Source: Magnolia sinica (lineage: Eukaryota > Streptophyta > Magnoliopsida > Magnoliales > Magnoliaceae). Taken from it: a DNA stretch of 64,000 nt. Both the position numbers and the translations under genes were made by a program. The stretch is from NCBI RefSeq assembly GCF_029962835.1, contig NC_080577.1:26828501-26892500 (forward strand), given 5' to 3'. The notes under the pieces are model-generated. The model did no database searches and was not told the DNA's origin. It worked only from the letters and a program-made list of their open reading frames with translations. Below, one piece after another: positions 34,980 through 47,157 of the stretch (position 1 is the first letter of the stretch; every line of letters starts with the position of its first letter).

Positions 34980-35370
34980 CAACATTGCAATTTTAAAGAA
35001 AAATTATTATTTTTTCAGAATTTTTTATTTTAATTATCTCTTTATTCTTACAATTTTAAGATTTTTATATGTTTAAAATTAATTTGCTTGTAATAATGCT
35101 AGGAATGCTCAAGTAATGTTTATATTGTCATTTTTAATTTTGAAAAATTAGACTTTATGATATTTTTACTATTTCAAGCAACTTCTAAACGAGTGAGTGT
35201 TTTGCTTTGTTTCTATGTAATTGATAATTGGGAAATCTTAAGATCATCTCGTAACACAATTTCTATTTTATTTATTTATTTATTTTTGTCTCATGGATTC
35301 AAGGTTTTGTCAACTTGAGAAAAAGTAATCTTCTTCTCATTGTTTCTCGCCTTTCCTTACATTAGGGCCC
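34980..35370 (+). mobile_element. Diverged gypsy LTR relic
   Basis: The order CTTGTAATAATGCTAGGA, AAATTAGACTTTATGATATT and CTCATGGATTCAAGGTTTTG mirrors the 3' half of the LTRs at 9,305 and 11,200, though diverged. Broken, old, no internal region attached. Confidence 0.5.
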
Positions 35371-35639
35371 AATAGGACAATGCTTTGGACTGCCTATCCG
35401 ATCTTTAAAAGTTGTGTAATGTGTTCATGTAAGGTAAATGGTAGTTATTTGATACATTATGCACTCAACAAGAAAAACTGTTCTAAATTTCGGAATCCAC
35501 TTTAAATGGGTCATTGTGGTTAGCACTTGTTTGTTGAATTTGGACAGTTTCCTACCATTCAGCTAATTTTTGCTTTATGACCAATCTAGGTTAGGACTCG
35601 CAATTTGCACAGTTCAATTCAGACACAACTTGTCTATGC

Positions 35640-36030
35640 CTCCGATCACAAGAAGTTTCTATGATCGGAAGCTATATGTGGCTCACAGAGTTACCTATGA
35701 CAAATCCATTTGTCCATCATTTTTTTAAGACGACAATAGTACAAGAGTCCAAGATTAATGCAAATCCAAAACTCAGGTGGTCCACACCACACGAAACAAC
35801 AAGGATTGATATTTGTACATGCGGTTTATTTGAGTGGTAGTTACTCTATAAATGGTTTTGATGGAATGACAGGAATGTTTCAACTATGAATGTTTTTGTT
35901 CTAATTGTTTCTTGTGTGGCCCACCTAAGTTTTGGATCTACATGATTTTTGGACCCCTATCCTATTATGATCTTATAAAATTGATGGGCGAATATATGCC
36001 ATGTTTGCCAGTCACATGTGTGCGAGTAAT
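35640..36030. mobile_element. Diverged palindromic-family element
   Basis: Core phrases AACTCAGGTGGTCCACACC and TGTGTGGCCCACCTAAG are in inverted relation. A more diverged member of the second subfamily (compare 2,165 and 19,697). Boundaries approximate. Confidence 0.5.
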
Positions 36031-36039
36031 TCCTACACA

Positions 36040-36235
36040 AAATATAGTAGTAAAATTTTAACCCAAGATTTAACTATTATGCCAAAATCGTAAATTTGCA
36101 ACAGATTTGGTCCGTCGCAAAAAAAGGCTTGGCTTAACGTCGGACTATGGTAGACAAAAATGATATTTGCGACGGATTTAGTCCGTCATAAATTTACAAC
36201 GGATTTCGTCCGTCACAAATTAAAATTTTATAGTG
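36040..36235. mobile_element. CACTA-like terminus with subterminal repeats
   Basis: Several direct and inverted copies of TTTGCGACGGATTTAGTCCG lie before a right end TTTTATAGTG, the inverse of a CACTA terminus. A second cluster of GCGACGGA/CCGTCACAAATTTGCGA repeats lies at about 36,385-36,590. No transposase is present. Confidence 0.5.
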
Positions 36236-36649
36236 AATTCGAGGTCTATCGCCCATATCCATCGCAAAATTTTATACTGACAAATAATTCAGTTCCCAAT
36301 GATCGAAATTCTTGATCAATGGAGGAACAATATCACCATTTTTGTTCAATAAGATACCAAAGTGGATGATTGACTCATTCCATACTAGAAATAATTGCAG
36401 AGTTTTCAATAGATCAGCGACGGATTTTTAATTTTTATGACGGATAAAAGCCGTCACAAATTTGCGATAGATCCCATCTATAGTTTAAAATTTGCGATGC
36501 AGCAAACAAACATACAACGCGGACCAAATCCGTTGTTAATTTGGTTTTGCGATGGATCTGGTCAGTTGCAAATTCATGATTATGCCAAGCATCCTTGGTT
36601 TTGTGGGACATTGTTCCCTCATGCTCACATGAAATGAATTGTGTGCAAG

Positions 36650-37289
36650 CAGGGGCTTTGTTGGGCCAACCATCATGTTGGGTTTTATCCATGCCGTACA
36701 TCCATGTTACCAAGTCATTTTAGGACAATCTAAAAAAAAATAAAAAAAATGTGGCATATCCAAGGCTCACTTTCTACATGTTGTTAGGCACGAGGGGGTC
36801 TCATTCTTTGAGTTTTAATAGGCTTGGATTTTTTTTTAAAAATGTTTTAATTAATAATCATTGAATATGGTCCACTTTCTAATAACATTTTCATTAGGAG
36901 AGATGTCTCTTTAAATTTGAGCCATCTAGGGATAACAGTTAGGCTTGCTATACAAGTATACTCTTACGAGGGATGGTAACCATCTCAAAGTGCATGTACA
37001 TGCCTTCTGTTGAATGTAAAATATTGCATATTTAACATTAATTGTACATTGGTTTTATACGTATAGATGTACTAAGCCGATCTAATTACATACATTTTGC
37101 TATATGAGGTGATTTGGAGAGTTAAAAGGAAAAGACAATTAAAGTAATGATTTAAAGCTTAGACAATGAAAGTGGATGATTGGATATTTGGAAGATAATA
37201 TTAAAGAATTCAAGTGTCAAAAATCTAAGAAAACCAAGTCCTAAAAATAAAAAGAAGTATAAAAAGTTACACAATTAAATAACAGAAAT
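36650..37289. other. Intergenic with half palindromic copy, no gene
   Basis: About 36,650-36,920 resembles one half of the palindromic family (CATCATGTTGGGTTTTATCC). The remainder is AT-rich with no gene. Confidence 0.4.
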
Positions 37290-38660
37290 AACAGACTGTT
37301 CAGTCCCTACCTGAGGCATGTTCAGTCCAACTGAAAGTGTCAATAACAGTCTAGCAACAAACAGTGATTTTGAAAGTAAATTCGGCTGGACCATTTGGTG
37401 CGATTAAAGTGATGTTTAGTTTGGTCCAACCGAAAGGAGACAGAAAGTTCAGTACAATTAGCATATGTATGTTCGACTAGATTCGGTGTGACCGAAGGTG
37501 ATCATCGGTGTAACTGAAACATAAGAAAAGTGCATAAATTGAAAGTTGGTCCAAAGTCGGTGTGGGATTTTCCTATTTAAAAGGGTGATTTAGGTCATTC
37601 TAAACAAAAATTAGGTTTTGGGAGAGAGCAAGATCTGGTGGAGCTTCTATGGAGCCGTTCTTTTTTTCTTCCTTTTGATTCTAGTTTATTTTTCATGTTT
37701 TTGTTTGAGTTTAGTTTAACTATGACAATGATTGGCTAAACCTATTAGATAGGGCTAAGAGGTAAAGCTTCTAGTGACTTTTAATGTTTTAGTTTACTTT
37801 GATTCAAGTTTTATAGTTTGAATATTGAACAATTCATTTATTTAATTTGAATAAAGCTTTACTTTTAGTTTACTTTGATCCATGGTTGACTCTGGGCACT
37901 TTGAATGCTTAGGAAGGCTAAGATTGTTTGTTTATCTATTTTGCAAGGAATTGATCTTAAAAATTCATAGATTTATCGTACACAACAGGCACAATAGATA
38001 CTTTGGATTCCCTACGATCAATAACCTAGAGCTTCATGTGAGACTAAATCAATTGAAGTTTATATTTGTTTTGATTTGTGAATTTTTAATTAACCACCCT
38101 ATTATCCAACTAGATAAGATAGGATTTCGATTCCAGTTTTGTTATCTAATTGAATCAAGTGAATTAGGCATTGAGAATGGCTAGAAATGGATTATTGATG
38201 CTCGTGTTTTATTTTATTGATTTTCTCTCTACAACATTTAGATTTACATTATTGCTTTTTGAAGTTTAAATTTGTTTTGGTTTGTGAATTTTTAATTAAC
38301 CACCCTATTATCCAACTGGATAAGATAGGATTTCGATTCCAATTGTGTTGTCTAATTGAATCTAGTGAATTAGGCATTGAGAATGGCTAGAAGTGGATTA
38401 TTGATGCTCGTGTTTTATTTTATTAATTTTCTCTTTACAACATTTAGATTTACATTATTTCTTTATTTTAATTTCAATTCCAAAATTAGTTTTAGTTTCA
38501 GTATAGTTCTAAAGTGTTTTGAGAACATACCAATGTAATTCTTTGAGGATTCAATTTCGGTCTCACTGAATTAAAACTACATCGTACCCTTGCACTTAGG
38601 ATTTTCATCCTTCTAGATCGATCACCTTCTTCCAGTAAGAAATCAAATTCATCATCAGTT
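37290..38660 (+). mobile_element. Possible LTR remnant, family uncertain
   Basis: Repeated (C/T)CAGT(C/T)CAACTGAAAG- and GTGTGACCGAAGG-type phrases, a TATTTAAAAG box and a tail with CATCGTACCCTTGCACTTAGG recall plant LTR U3-R-U5 layout. I found no borders, primer site or coding region. Contains the 206-bp tandem duplication listed separately. Confidence 0.35.
38055..38460 (+). repeat. 206-bp tandem duplication
   Basis: Unit 38055-38260 (starting GAAGTTTATATTTGTTTTG) is followed at once by a second, about 95% identical unit from 38261. Short open frames inside do not persist in both units. Confidence 0.9.
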
Positions 38661-39272
38661 GAGTTATTAAATTTATGATCGCTTTAACGAGTGTGTTGTT
38701 CTCCATCTCTTAATTATATTATTCGAATAGTTCACATGCTATTATTTTTAACACATGTAACCCTTATAGAATAATCTTATTCTAAAATGACTTGTAAAGG
38801 AAACATTTATGCGACTTGTGAGGCCTGATCCATGGGAAGGGAACATTTTGGTTATATTGTGTGGGACTAGCCTAGGTTGGTTTAGTGCTTAGGTAGTCAA
38901 CCAAATGCACCTATCATGATACCTTCTACCACACGCAAGTCCGCAATTAGCATTACTCCAAACAGAATTGTTGGATTAACCCGGACATAATGAATAAACA
39001 CGGGGGACAACATGTGCGAGATTTGTGCCATTTCTCACTTAGGACTAAACATATACATGGGCTGATACAAAAAGATCAAGTCGGTTTTATTTACGTCCGA
39101 TCTGACCACATCAAATCTAGCGATTTAGATGATGTCATGTAGCAGTGAAATCTCAATAAGAGATGAACGGAAGATCTCTTCAACTACTCTAACGATAAAA
39201 TGTTATCAAAATATGAATAGTCATGAGTATCCCATAGAGGGCGAGTCTAATTAGTTGCTACTATGAGACATG

Positions 39273-40908
39273 TGTCACGCCCTAAAATTCGGGTACTCGA
39301 ATAGAAAAATCTGAGACTGAATTCTAGACCCGTAAGGTTTATTTAATCAAATTATAATGAATCCAGAAAAATTTTCATTCATTCTCATAGGCAATCTCAA
39401 AGTCAACTAAGGAAAAATTTCTCATTAATGTAAATTTCATTATTACATTCTCAATTCTCAAACTATTCTTCCATCTTTACATTGAAGTTCAAAATATACC
39501 AACCTAATAACAAATGAAATCAAAATTTGAAACTAATTCTATAAAACTGAAATGAAAACTATCAATATTATCTAGTATAATCTTCCAACTTTGCACCTGC
39601 AAAAAATTCTAAGGGGGTGTGAGCGCGACGGCTTGTATGGTCACATCATTTCCAAATTGGAAATTATACGTTAATATGAAGTAGAAACTCAATGTAATAA
39701 ACTGAAGTAATTACAATAAATTGGTATTAATATTTTCACAATAACAACTTGGAATTTACAGTAATTAAGCAAAAAAAAATAAATGAAATAATTTTTCCTA
39801 GTCCTCACAAGGCAGTGCACCCACCAAATACAACGATTCTTTTCTTAATAGAGCACTTATATATAACATATATTGATCTTCTCTGGGCAAAACACCCATA
39901 CTTAAATAACTTAAATTCAATAATCAAATACTTAATAAATAATATCTTCACAAGTACAGTACAAAAATAAACTACACTCACATTCATTCCACATGATAAT
40001 GATACATCTAATGACTAGATTTAAATTTGTGTGCAATAGTAGAAGGTAAATCTACATGCATCAACTGAAGAGATGATAACATATGCTAACAAAATCAACT
40101 TAATACATTCACGATATTAAGTGAAGCTATAACACATACTAAACATGATCTAAGTCCATACATCCACAACATCAATCACATTAATCACAGATTAAACCAA
40201 TGTATTCACCACATCAAGGACAGATAATCTTTTATCTTAAGCAATACTGAATCATTACACTTATCAATAAAAAGTAATAAAAGATTAACGTTTAAGCTTA
40301 ACACATTGTGTAAACATAGGATTTTCAAGTTGGGATGGATCACCTACCTGATGCTTGCAACGATCTGAATATATTGTTGGAAATATGTGCATTTGATCGG
40401 GGTCTGAATCTTGTTAAACTCCCTTACAGTTATACACGGTGCGACTCGTTAGAGTTTTTAACGCGAAAAAGAGAGATCTACATGTGCAATTACACTTATT
40501 GATAACACATTTATTATACTAGGGTTATCGATCCCCTAGACTGAAATCTGACAACATCAGTATGCTAACTCACTAAGCCAACTTAATGAGTCACAACTTC
40601 TAGAAATACAATTATGGATTAATTCTTAATTAAAGAATATGGATAAAAGCTTACCTCCCATATGACACGAATGGGGCTAACTCAACCATGGAATTATCTC
40701 AAATGCAGAGACTCAGCGGGTTAACTCCCTGAGTCGACTGGGCCGCAAATCCTCTTATTCTCTTCTTATTCTTCCTCTTTTTTCTCTGATCTCTTTCTTT
40801 TATTCCCTCCTTTGACAACGCCCAACAATGGACACTAGACCTCACTAAATTTTCGTGACTCGGTGAGTCATGGTTCGACTCGCCAATTATTCTCTCCCCA
40901 ACTAATTT

Positions 40909-40955
<47 letters not shown>

Positions 40956-41792
40956 TCTCTTCCCTGGTCCAGATCTATCTAAAATGGCTTCATGTTGCAT
41001 TGTATATAGGGATGCCCTCACAATTGTTTCGTGAGTCCAGGTTACACAAAAATCGCTAGCGTCAAACGATCTCTTATGAAGTAGATTACATGCAGGCTTC
41101 TGGTTTCTGCATGTTAGTTGATTTTCATATAGAAATTGTATATTAGATATATTTTAGGTGGACCTCATGTTATGATTAAAATCCTAAAACTATGCTTTAC
41201 AGGAATCGGATGATGGCGGGTTCTTTCAATGAAGATGGTCGGGTGTTAATGGCGGATCTCACACCTAGGGATATTTTTTCATTGCGAAAATGGTGGATGG
41301 TTTAGATCGGTCCCAGGGAGCTTGTGGGCCCATAAAATTAAAGGTTTAAAGTGATCTTCCCGGTGGAGTTGACGTTGCAAGATCTCAAACTGCCACACTT
41401 TTGAAAATGCCAAAGACACAGGAGAAACGGAAAGTTATGTTCTGCGGTTGGCCAGTGGATATGAGCATGGGTTTACCTGTTGGAATTGTAGGCCATATAT
41501 AACATAGTTTCATCTAGCAGTGCAATGATTGGCTTGAATAAATCTCATGACCATCAAGGTGGGACCTACATTGTTATTGGGTATACAACAGTTTTATGGG
41601 CATGAAATACTATAGCAAATTTAAACAATTACAATGGGAGATGATTTCTCTCCCAGGAAAGGGACTGAGGAGTTGTAGGCAAGTGAAAGAATCCTACGAT
41701 GGGTGGGATTCTTCTCACAACCCCTCTATCTATTTAAAATGCAGTCGATCCTATGAGTTGTATACTCGGGTTTCGAAAATCAGGGTGTTACA
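39273..41792 (-). mobile_element. Probable solo LTR, about 2.5 kb
   Basis: The left border TGTCACGCCCTAAAATTCGG and right border CAGGGTGTTACA give the TGT(C/A)AC(G/A)CCCT inverted ends usual for large gypsy LTRs. No primer site, polypurine tract or coding region adjoins either side, and the flanking 5-mers do not match. I therefore call it a solo or orphan LTR of uncertain history. A piece of the same family is at 56,290-56,420. A (CT)n run lies at about 40,911-40,952. Confidence 0.55.
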
Positions 41793-42049
41793 GATAACCA
41801 TCATCTCCAGCGGTGGTGAGTGGCAGTGATGGTCCCCCCCCCCCCCCCGGTAATTTGTCGTTTAGCACTGTGGGTGGAAATCGTGTTGATGGTAGAGTGA
41901 AAGTAGAGAGAGAAGCTTCACTTCGCCGGCAATGGCTACCACACTATAGATCACACACATTTCATGCAACGGTAGTCATTTTTTTTCCCTTATAGGAATA
42001 AGGGTAAGGGAAGGCTGATGTCGATAACGCAAAGTTAAAGGACCAAAAC

Positions 42050-42260
42050 CAAGTACTCGAACCTTGCTACTTTTGCGATTAAAAGGGTCACTAAAAGAAA
42101 CAATGTCACATGTATAAAGCTTGACTGAAAAATAATAAGAACAAAAATAAAGTTAAAGATTCTTATCTGACAGTTTATGATATTTTTAATTAATACATGT
42201 TTATCACGATGCGAATCAATTACGAGTCAGACATATACATCTTGAATCATGTGCAGAGAC
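42050..42260 (+). mobile_element. Possible copia gag/protease remnant
   Basis: Residues around CYFC and KKQCHMYK recall a CCHC zinc knuckle with the spacing used in copia gag, followed by sequence without clear homology. Heavily broken. The surroundings to 43,206 contain no recognisable gene. Confidence 0.35.
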
Positions 42261-43206
42261 ACCTAAGGATCTAGAGACCCAGTGATGTGGGGCGCTACAT
42301 GATCAATAGGTGGCTTTTCAATAGGAGAATCGAGGCTAATGATTTTGTATTTCTTTTACATATATAAATTAGTTTGCATTTGAATTTTAAAAAATCTTGT
42401 ATTTATTTTATAGAACATTGGTTTTGAAATAAAATAGTTCATTTAATTTTCTTTTAAATTTGAATGTTGGATTAAAGCATCCATACTCTATTTGTGCATG
42501 GAATGTGAATGTGAATGAAGGCAACCTTGTTTACAGATATGATTAAAAGTAATGGTTATAAGTAGGTTTGATCCTTAAAAGTGATGTGTACAAATATTTC
42601 TAGTCCGGACAAAGAGTGTTATCACTTTGAGGTTGATGTACTTATAATGACATTCATGACATTGAGCTAGAAACACATGAGAAAAGTTTAATGTGGGAAG
42701 GATAGAAGACATGTGCCTAAAATTTAAGAAAATCTTAATGTACGCAATACGAGATCCTCTCTCAAAATCATATATGCCCTCTATATCACTTGATTAATGT
42801 GGAAACAGTGGGAGTCAATATCGAGTGTTGTGACAGTTTAAGGCTTGCACTACACCTTATAGATACCTTAATAATCCTTATTATGGGGAAAATTATAGGT
42901 ATATATGATCCATAAATTAAGTGAATAAAAAATATGATAAATATATTCAGCTCATGTACGGTAACATTAGTCGGGTGAAACTAATAAGATGAATAAGTTT
43001 GGTATACACTAAATGTGATCTTATTAATAAGAGGTCTATTTTCAGGTTGTTTCATGGCATGAATGTTGTTGTTGTGAACCATGCATTGATCAATAGGATT
43101 TTAACGTTCATCAAGCAGCTAGGTGTTAAACATTACGATATTGCAGTCCTCTAAATTAATATAAGGACAAAAGAGCGCACACACTATGGTTCCTTGAAAG
43201 GATGAT

Positions 43207-46200
43207 TGTAAGCCCCGTATCCTAGACCGTACTATTCCGTAGACTTCCACGGTCTTCCCGGTCGAATTTCGGCAACCTTCTATCCTTAACCAGCATTTGC
43301 GCCCGACCCTGCATCACATGCCGTCAAACCGAGTCGACTCAACCCGAGACTTGTACCCTAGCGATCGCGTCGTCATCGCGGTTCCAATGCCGCGACTCGC
43401 GCGCCAATCCGATACTTTGGCCAAGAGATGTGGGCCAACGTTCGGTGCGAGGAAAACGTCGTGCATGCGAATTACAAGAGAATCTCTATGAGATGTCACA
43501 TCAATCAATCAATCAATCAATCCCATCATGTCAAGTACATGTCAAGTACACATCACCTCTCACCCTTCCCTAAATAACCCCTAAAGTCAAAAGTTTCTTA
43601 CACAAGCCATACTTTTCTTACACAAATTACCTCAAAAGTCAAAAAAGGGCTCTTACACCCATCACTCACCACATCCATCACTCCATCACTCCATCACCCA
43701 TCTCTCTTTACAACTCTCTCTCTCCTTCATTTTCAAATCACAATCCAAGCAACCCAAAACCTCCATACGTCCAAGCTCTTCTACTCCAAGAGAGCTACAA
43801 GTGTGGCCCACTTTCCTACCCTCTCATCTCTCATCTCAACCATCCAAACCTCATCTCCTCCGTTAAGATCGAAGCTAAGGAGCAAAGGAAGCCAAGGGAG
43901 TCAGAAGATCGAACGGTGGGTGCTTCATAGGCTTAGATTTGCATGTTTTTAAGATGGGCCAAGTGAGGCCTACCGATTGATGGTATGAATCTCACTTTAG
44001 ACCTTAGGTGTGGCCGATGGCCTACCTTGATCCACATGATCATTCCATAATGGGGCCATTCTCCATGGACCCCATCATGATGTTTATTTTATTTGCATGG
44101 TTAGAGGTCATCTAGACCTTCCATTTTGGTGGAGAAGGGATCTCTACCATTGATCTTTGATTTGTTGGGCCCACATGTTATAGGACCCACTTGATGTATG
44201 ATTTAGTGCAAGGGAGGGCTCATAGTGGCGGAGCCCTCCATCACGCGTGTCCCACTCTCTCTTTCTTTCTCTCTCTCCCTCTTTTCTTAATTTTTTTAAT
44301 GTGATGATGATATAGTTGTGTGGCCCACCTGGATGGACCCCACCACGAGGTATGTATTTTTTTATCCAAACTATCTAGAAGTGGGGCCCACCTTTTATGT
44401 GTTGTACCCACATCATTCATCATGAGGTGGCCCACTTGAGCAAAGCCCTCCATGCATGTGCTGTGAGGATCCGTCCAGCGTCCAGGGACGCTGGACGTCA
44501 CTGGTAAAACACAAAATTCAGCTTTGTTTTCAAAGCTTTTGGGAGGGCTATCTATGTAGACCCCACCTTGATGAATAGATCTAATCCAAGCCGTCTATTC
44601 CATTCTCCAGATTATTTTAGGCGTTGAGCCGAAAAATGGAGCCAATCTGACTTTCAGGCGGGCCATAGCATAGTAAACAACATATTTATCGTTGAAACAC
44701 CCTCCAATGTTTCTATACACCGAAATATGCTCAATATTGGGCTTGTTTTACTTGTCTTGAGCCATGGAGGGCCATTGGACGGGGTGGATTCTCAAGATGT
44801 AGACCTCACCTATGAAAAACCACAGAAAATAGGAAAATAAAAAAATAATTAACATAACACAGCAGCGTTGGCTACTGTGTCAAAGGCGCAGGCGCTACCT
44901 GCTACGAGCGGACGACGGATCGACAGTAGACCCACGGCCCCAGCCGTGGACCCCACCATGATGTGTATTGGAAATCCACACCGTTCATTGGGTGGGCCAC
45001 TCCCTGAAGTGGGCCCACTCCAAAAATTAGCTTAATCCAGCGCTCATGTGGCCCACATCATAGGAAACAGTGGGATTAAACGTCTGCCCTTGGAACCCTT
45101 TTCTGGGCCACAGAAGTTTTGGATCCAGCTGAGATTTGTTCTTCCTATTCATTTGGGTCCGTGGGACCTTATCAACAGATTGGATGGTATGTAAACATTA
45201 TGGTGAGCCCCATGTGGAGCCCACAGTGATGTATATGTTTTACTCCCACCATCCAGGCAGGCGGTGGAGCCCACTGTAATTTATGTGCTCTATCCCCACC
45301 GTCCAGGGGACGGTGGGTGTGTGCGTGTGCGTGTATGTGTGGGCGTGTGTGTATATATATATATATATAATATTATATTATATATAATATTGTATATACT
45401 ACATATAAATTATATATTATATTATATATAATATACTGGGTGGTGGGCCTTAGGAATTTTAATGGTGGAAATCATCACCACCACTTTATTGGGTGTGGCC
45501 CATTGGATGTGCATGGGGCCTAATTGGTGCGGCCCATTTGATATACATAAGGCCCATGTGATTAGGCCCATTGTGATGTATTTTAAGGCCCAATGGGTTA
45601 TGACCATTGCAATGTACATAAGGCCTATTGGTGAGGCCCATTAATGTGGCCCATTTGACGAATGTAAGGCCCATGTGATACGACCCATTTGATATAATGA
45701 AGGCCCAATGGGATGTACCTAAGGTCCATTGCAATGTGTGATCCCAACATGGTTTATGTAATGATGTTTACGACGGGCTATGCCTTGGGAGTAATGTTGG
45801 TTTGACATCCACATTGCAAGTATAGATGTCCACATTATGACTCTCTCTAGGGCTCATTGATAGGCCCGTACATGTAATGTGTAGGTCGTCTAAGCCCATC
45901 TTCGTTATGAACTGCATCCATTACCATATAACATGCTTAGTATAGTTCCATGATTCACGATCATACGCATCATATGTATGCTTGATATGAGAAGTGACTG
46001 ATCATAGCATATGCCTTCGGGCAGATTGTTTATGGGCTCCCGAATAGACAGTGCTGCCCTACATGAGCGCACGATACGCGCAGGACTGCTGCATGACTGG
46101 ATAGTGTGATTCATGCATTCACATTATGTGATATGGTACTGTATGCCCTAGAGACATCAGGGCCGTAACCTCCACAGGCGTATCGTGATTAGCAAGATTG

Positions 46201-47157
46201 AATACCGAAAATCTTATTTTACATGGGGTGCTATAGATATCCCTGGGTGAAAGTCCCTAAACCCTTATAGCACCAAGAGGTTGCTCCAACGTCTAGACCG
46301 AGTGGGTGCATGAGCGCCAAGTGCTGATTACCAGACAGTTGTGCTTTTCACTGTGTCGTGGTCGGTTAGAATGGGGTGCGACCTTACCTGCTCGAGAGGA
46401 GGAGGCAAAGCTAAGCTGAGTTTGACCAGCTCGAGGAACGGGTCCGCTATTGACGAGCCGAGCCCGATATTGGTAGGCGGATAGTGAGGTCTATTCCACT
46501 CACCTTATTGCGCGTGGTGGGGTGGCAATCTGGTTGGAGTGTACTAGACCCCGGTGGTATTCCAGAGTTGAGCTGTATTGATATGTGGACTTAAATGAGG
46601 ATTCACATGCTTGAGTTGCATTTTGTACTGCATGACCTTGGTACGACCGACATCATTCATGCCTTGCACCGCATGGCCTTGGTACGGCCACTAGCATTCA
46701 TGGATTTATCAGCATATTCCGCATTACTCTGATACTGCATAACTATTACCTTGTGCACACATTTTCACCGCCCTCTAAGCTTTCCATAAGCTTATGCACG
46801 ACCGTTGCGTGCAGGTGACATTGGAGCGCAGCAGCGTTGAGGCAGGAGCGCTTTGCAGATCATTTTAGAGCTTTTTGTTTATTATCATTGTATTTTTCTT
46901 TTATGTTCATTGTACTTTTAAAGTTTTTGATCATAGTGGAAATGTGATGGAATTTTTTATTCTTGTTTGTGGGTTATGCCCTTGGTTATGCTTATTACGA
47001 ATCAAACTGGTGTTAAAAATCCTCCTCGTAGTATCCCAGAATCAGAACTTGGTGAATGGGCGCTGGGAGTCGAGAATGGGATTCTTCGGAGGCTGTCGGC
47101 CCCGGATTCGGCAATCGGGAATTTTGTGAGCCCGGTTTCTGAGTTTGGGGCGTGACA
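43207..47157 (+). repeat. 5' LTR of the Tekay-like element
   Basis: Borders TGTAAG...GTGACA. Contains two stretches of the palindromic transposon family (about 44,540-44,820 and 44,930-45,290), a TA-rich block (about 45,350-45,430) and a degenerate minisatellite (about 45,490-45,730). Confidence 0.92.
45490..45735 (+). repeat. Degenerate GGCCCAT minisatellite in the LTR
   Basis: About a dozen spaced copies of AAGGCCCA(T/A)(G/T)TG-like and GCGGCCCATTTG-like words, 15-25 bp apart. The same block is in the 3' LTR at about 54,240-54,490, so it predates this insertion. Confidence 0.7.

Noticed and set aside
43500-43524. CAAT-repeats and spaced GGCCCAT words resembling a CRISPR-like array
   Set aside because: Units are degenerate, spacers are not unique, and the setting is a plant LTR.
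45422-45734. Overlapping open frames rich in His, Trp and Met in the LTR (and at 54,174-54,486)
   Set aside because: They come from translating the GGCCCAT minisatellite; no protein family, and they sit inside LTRs.
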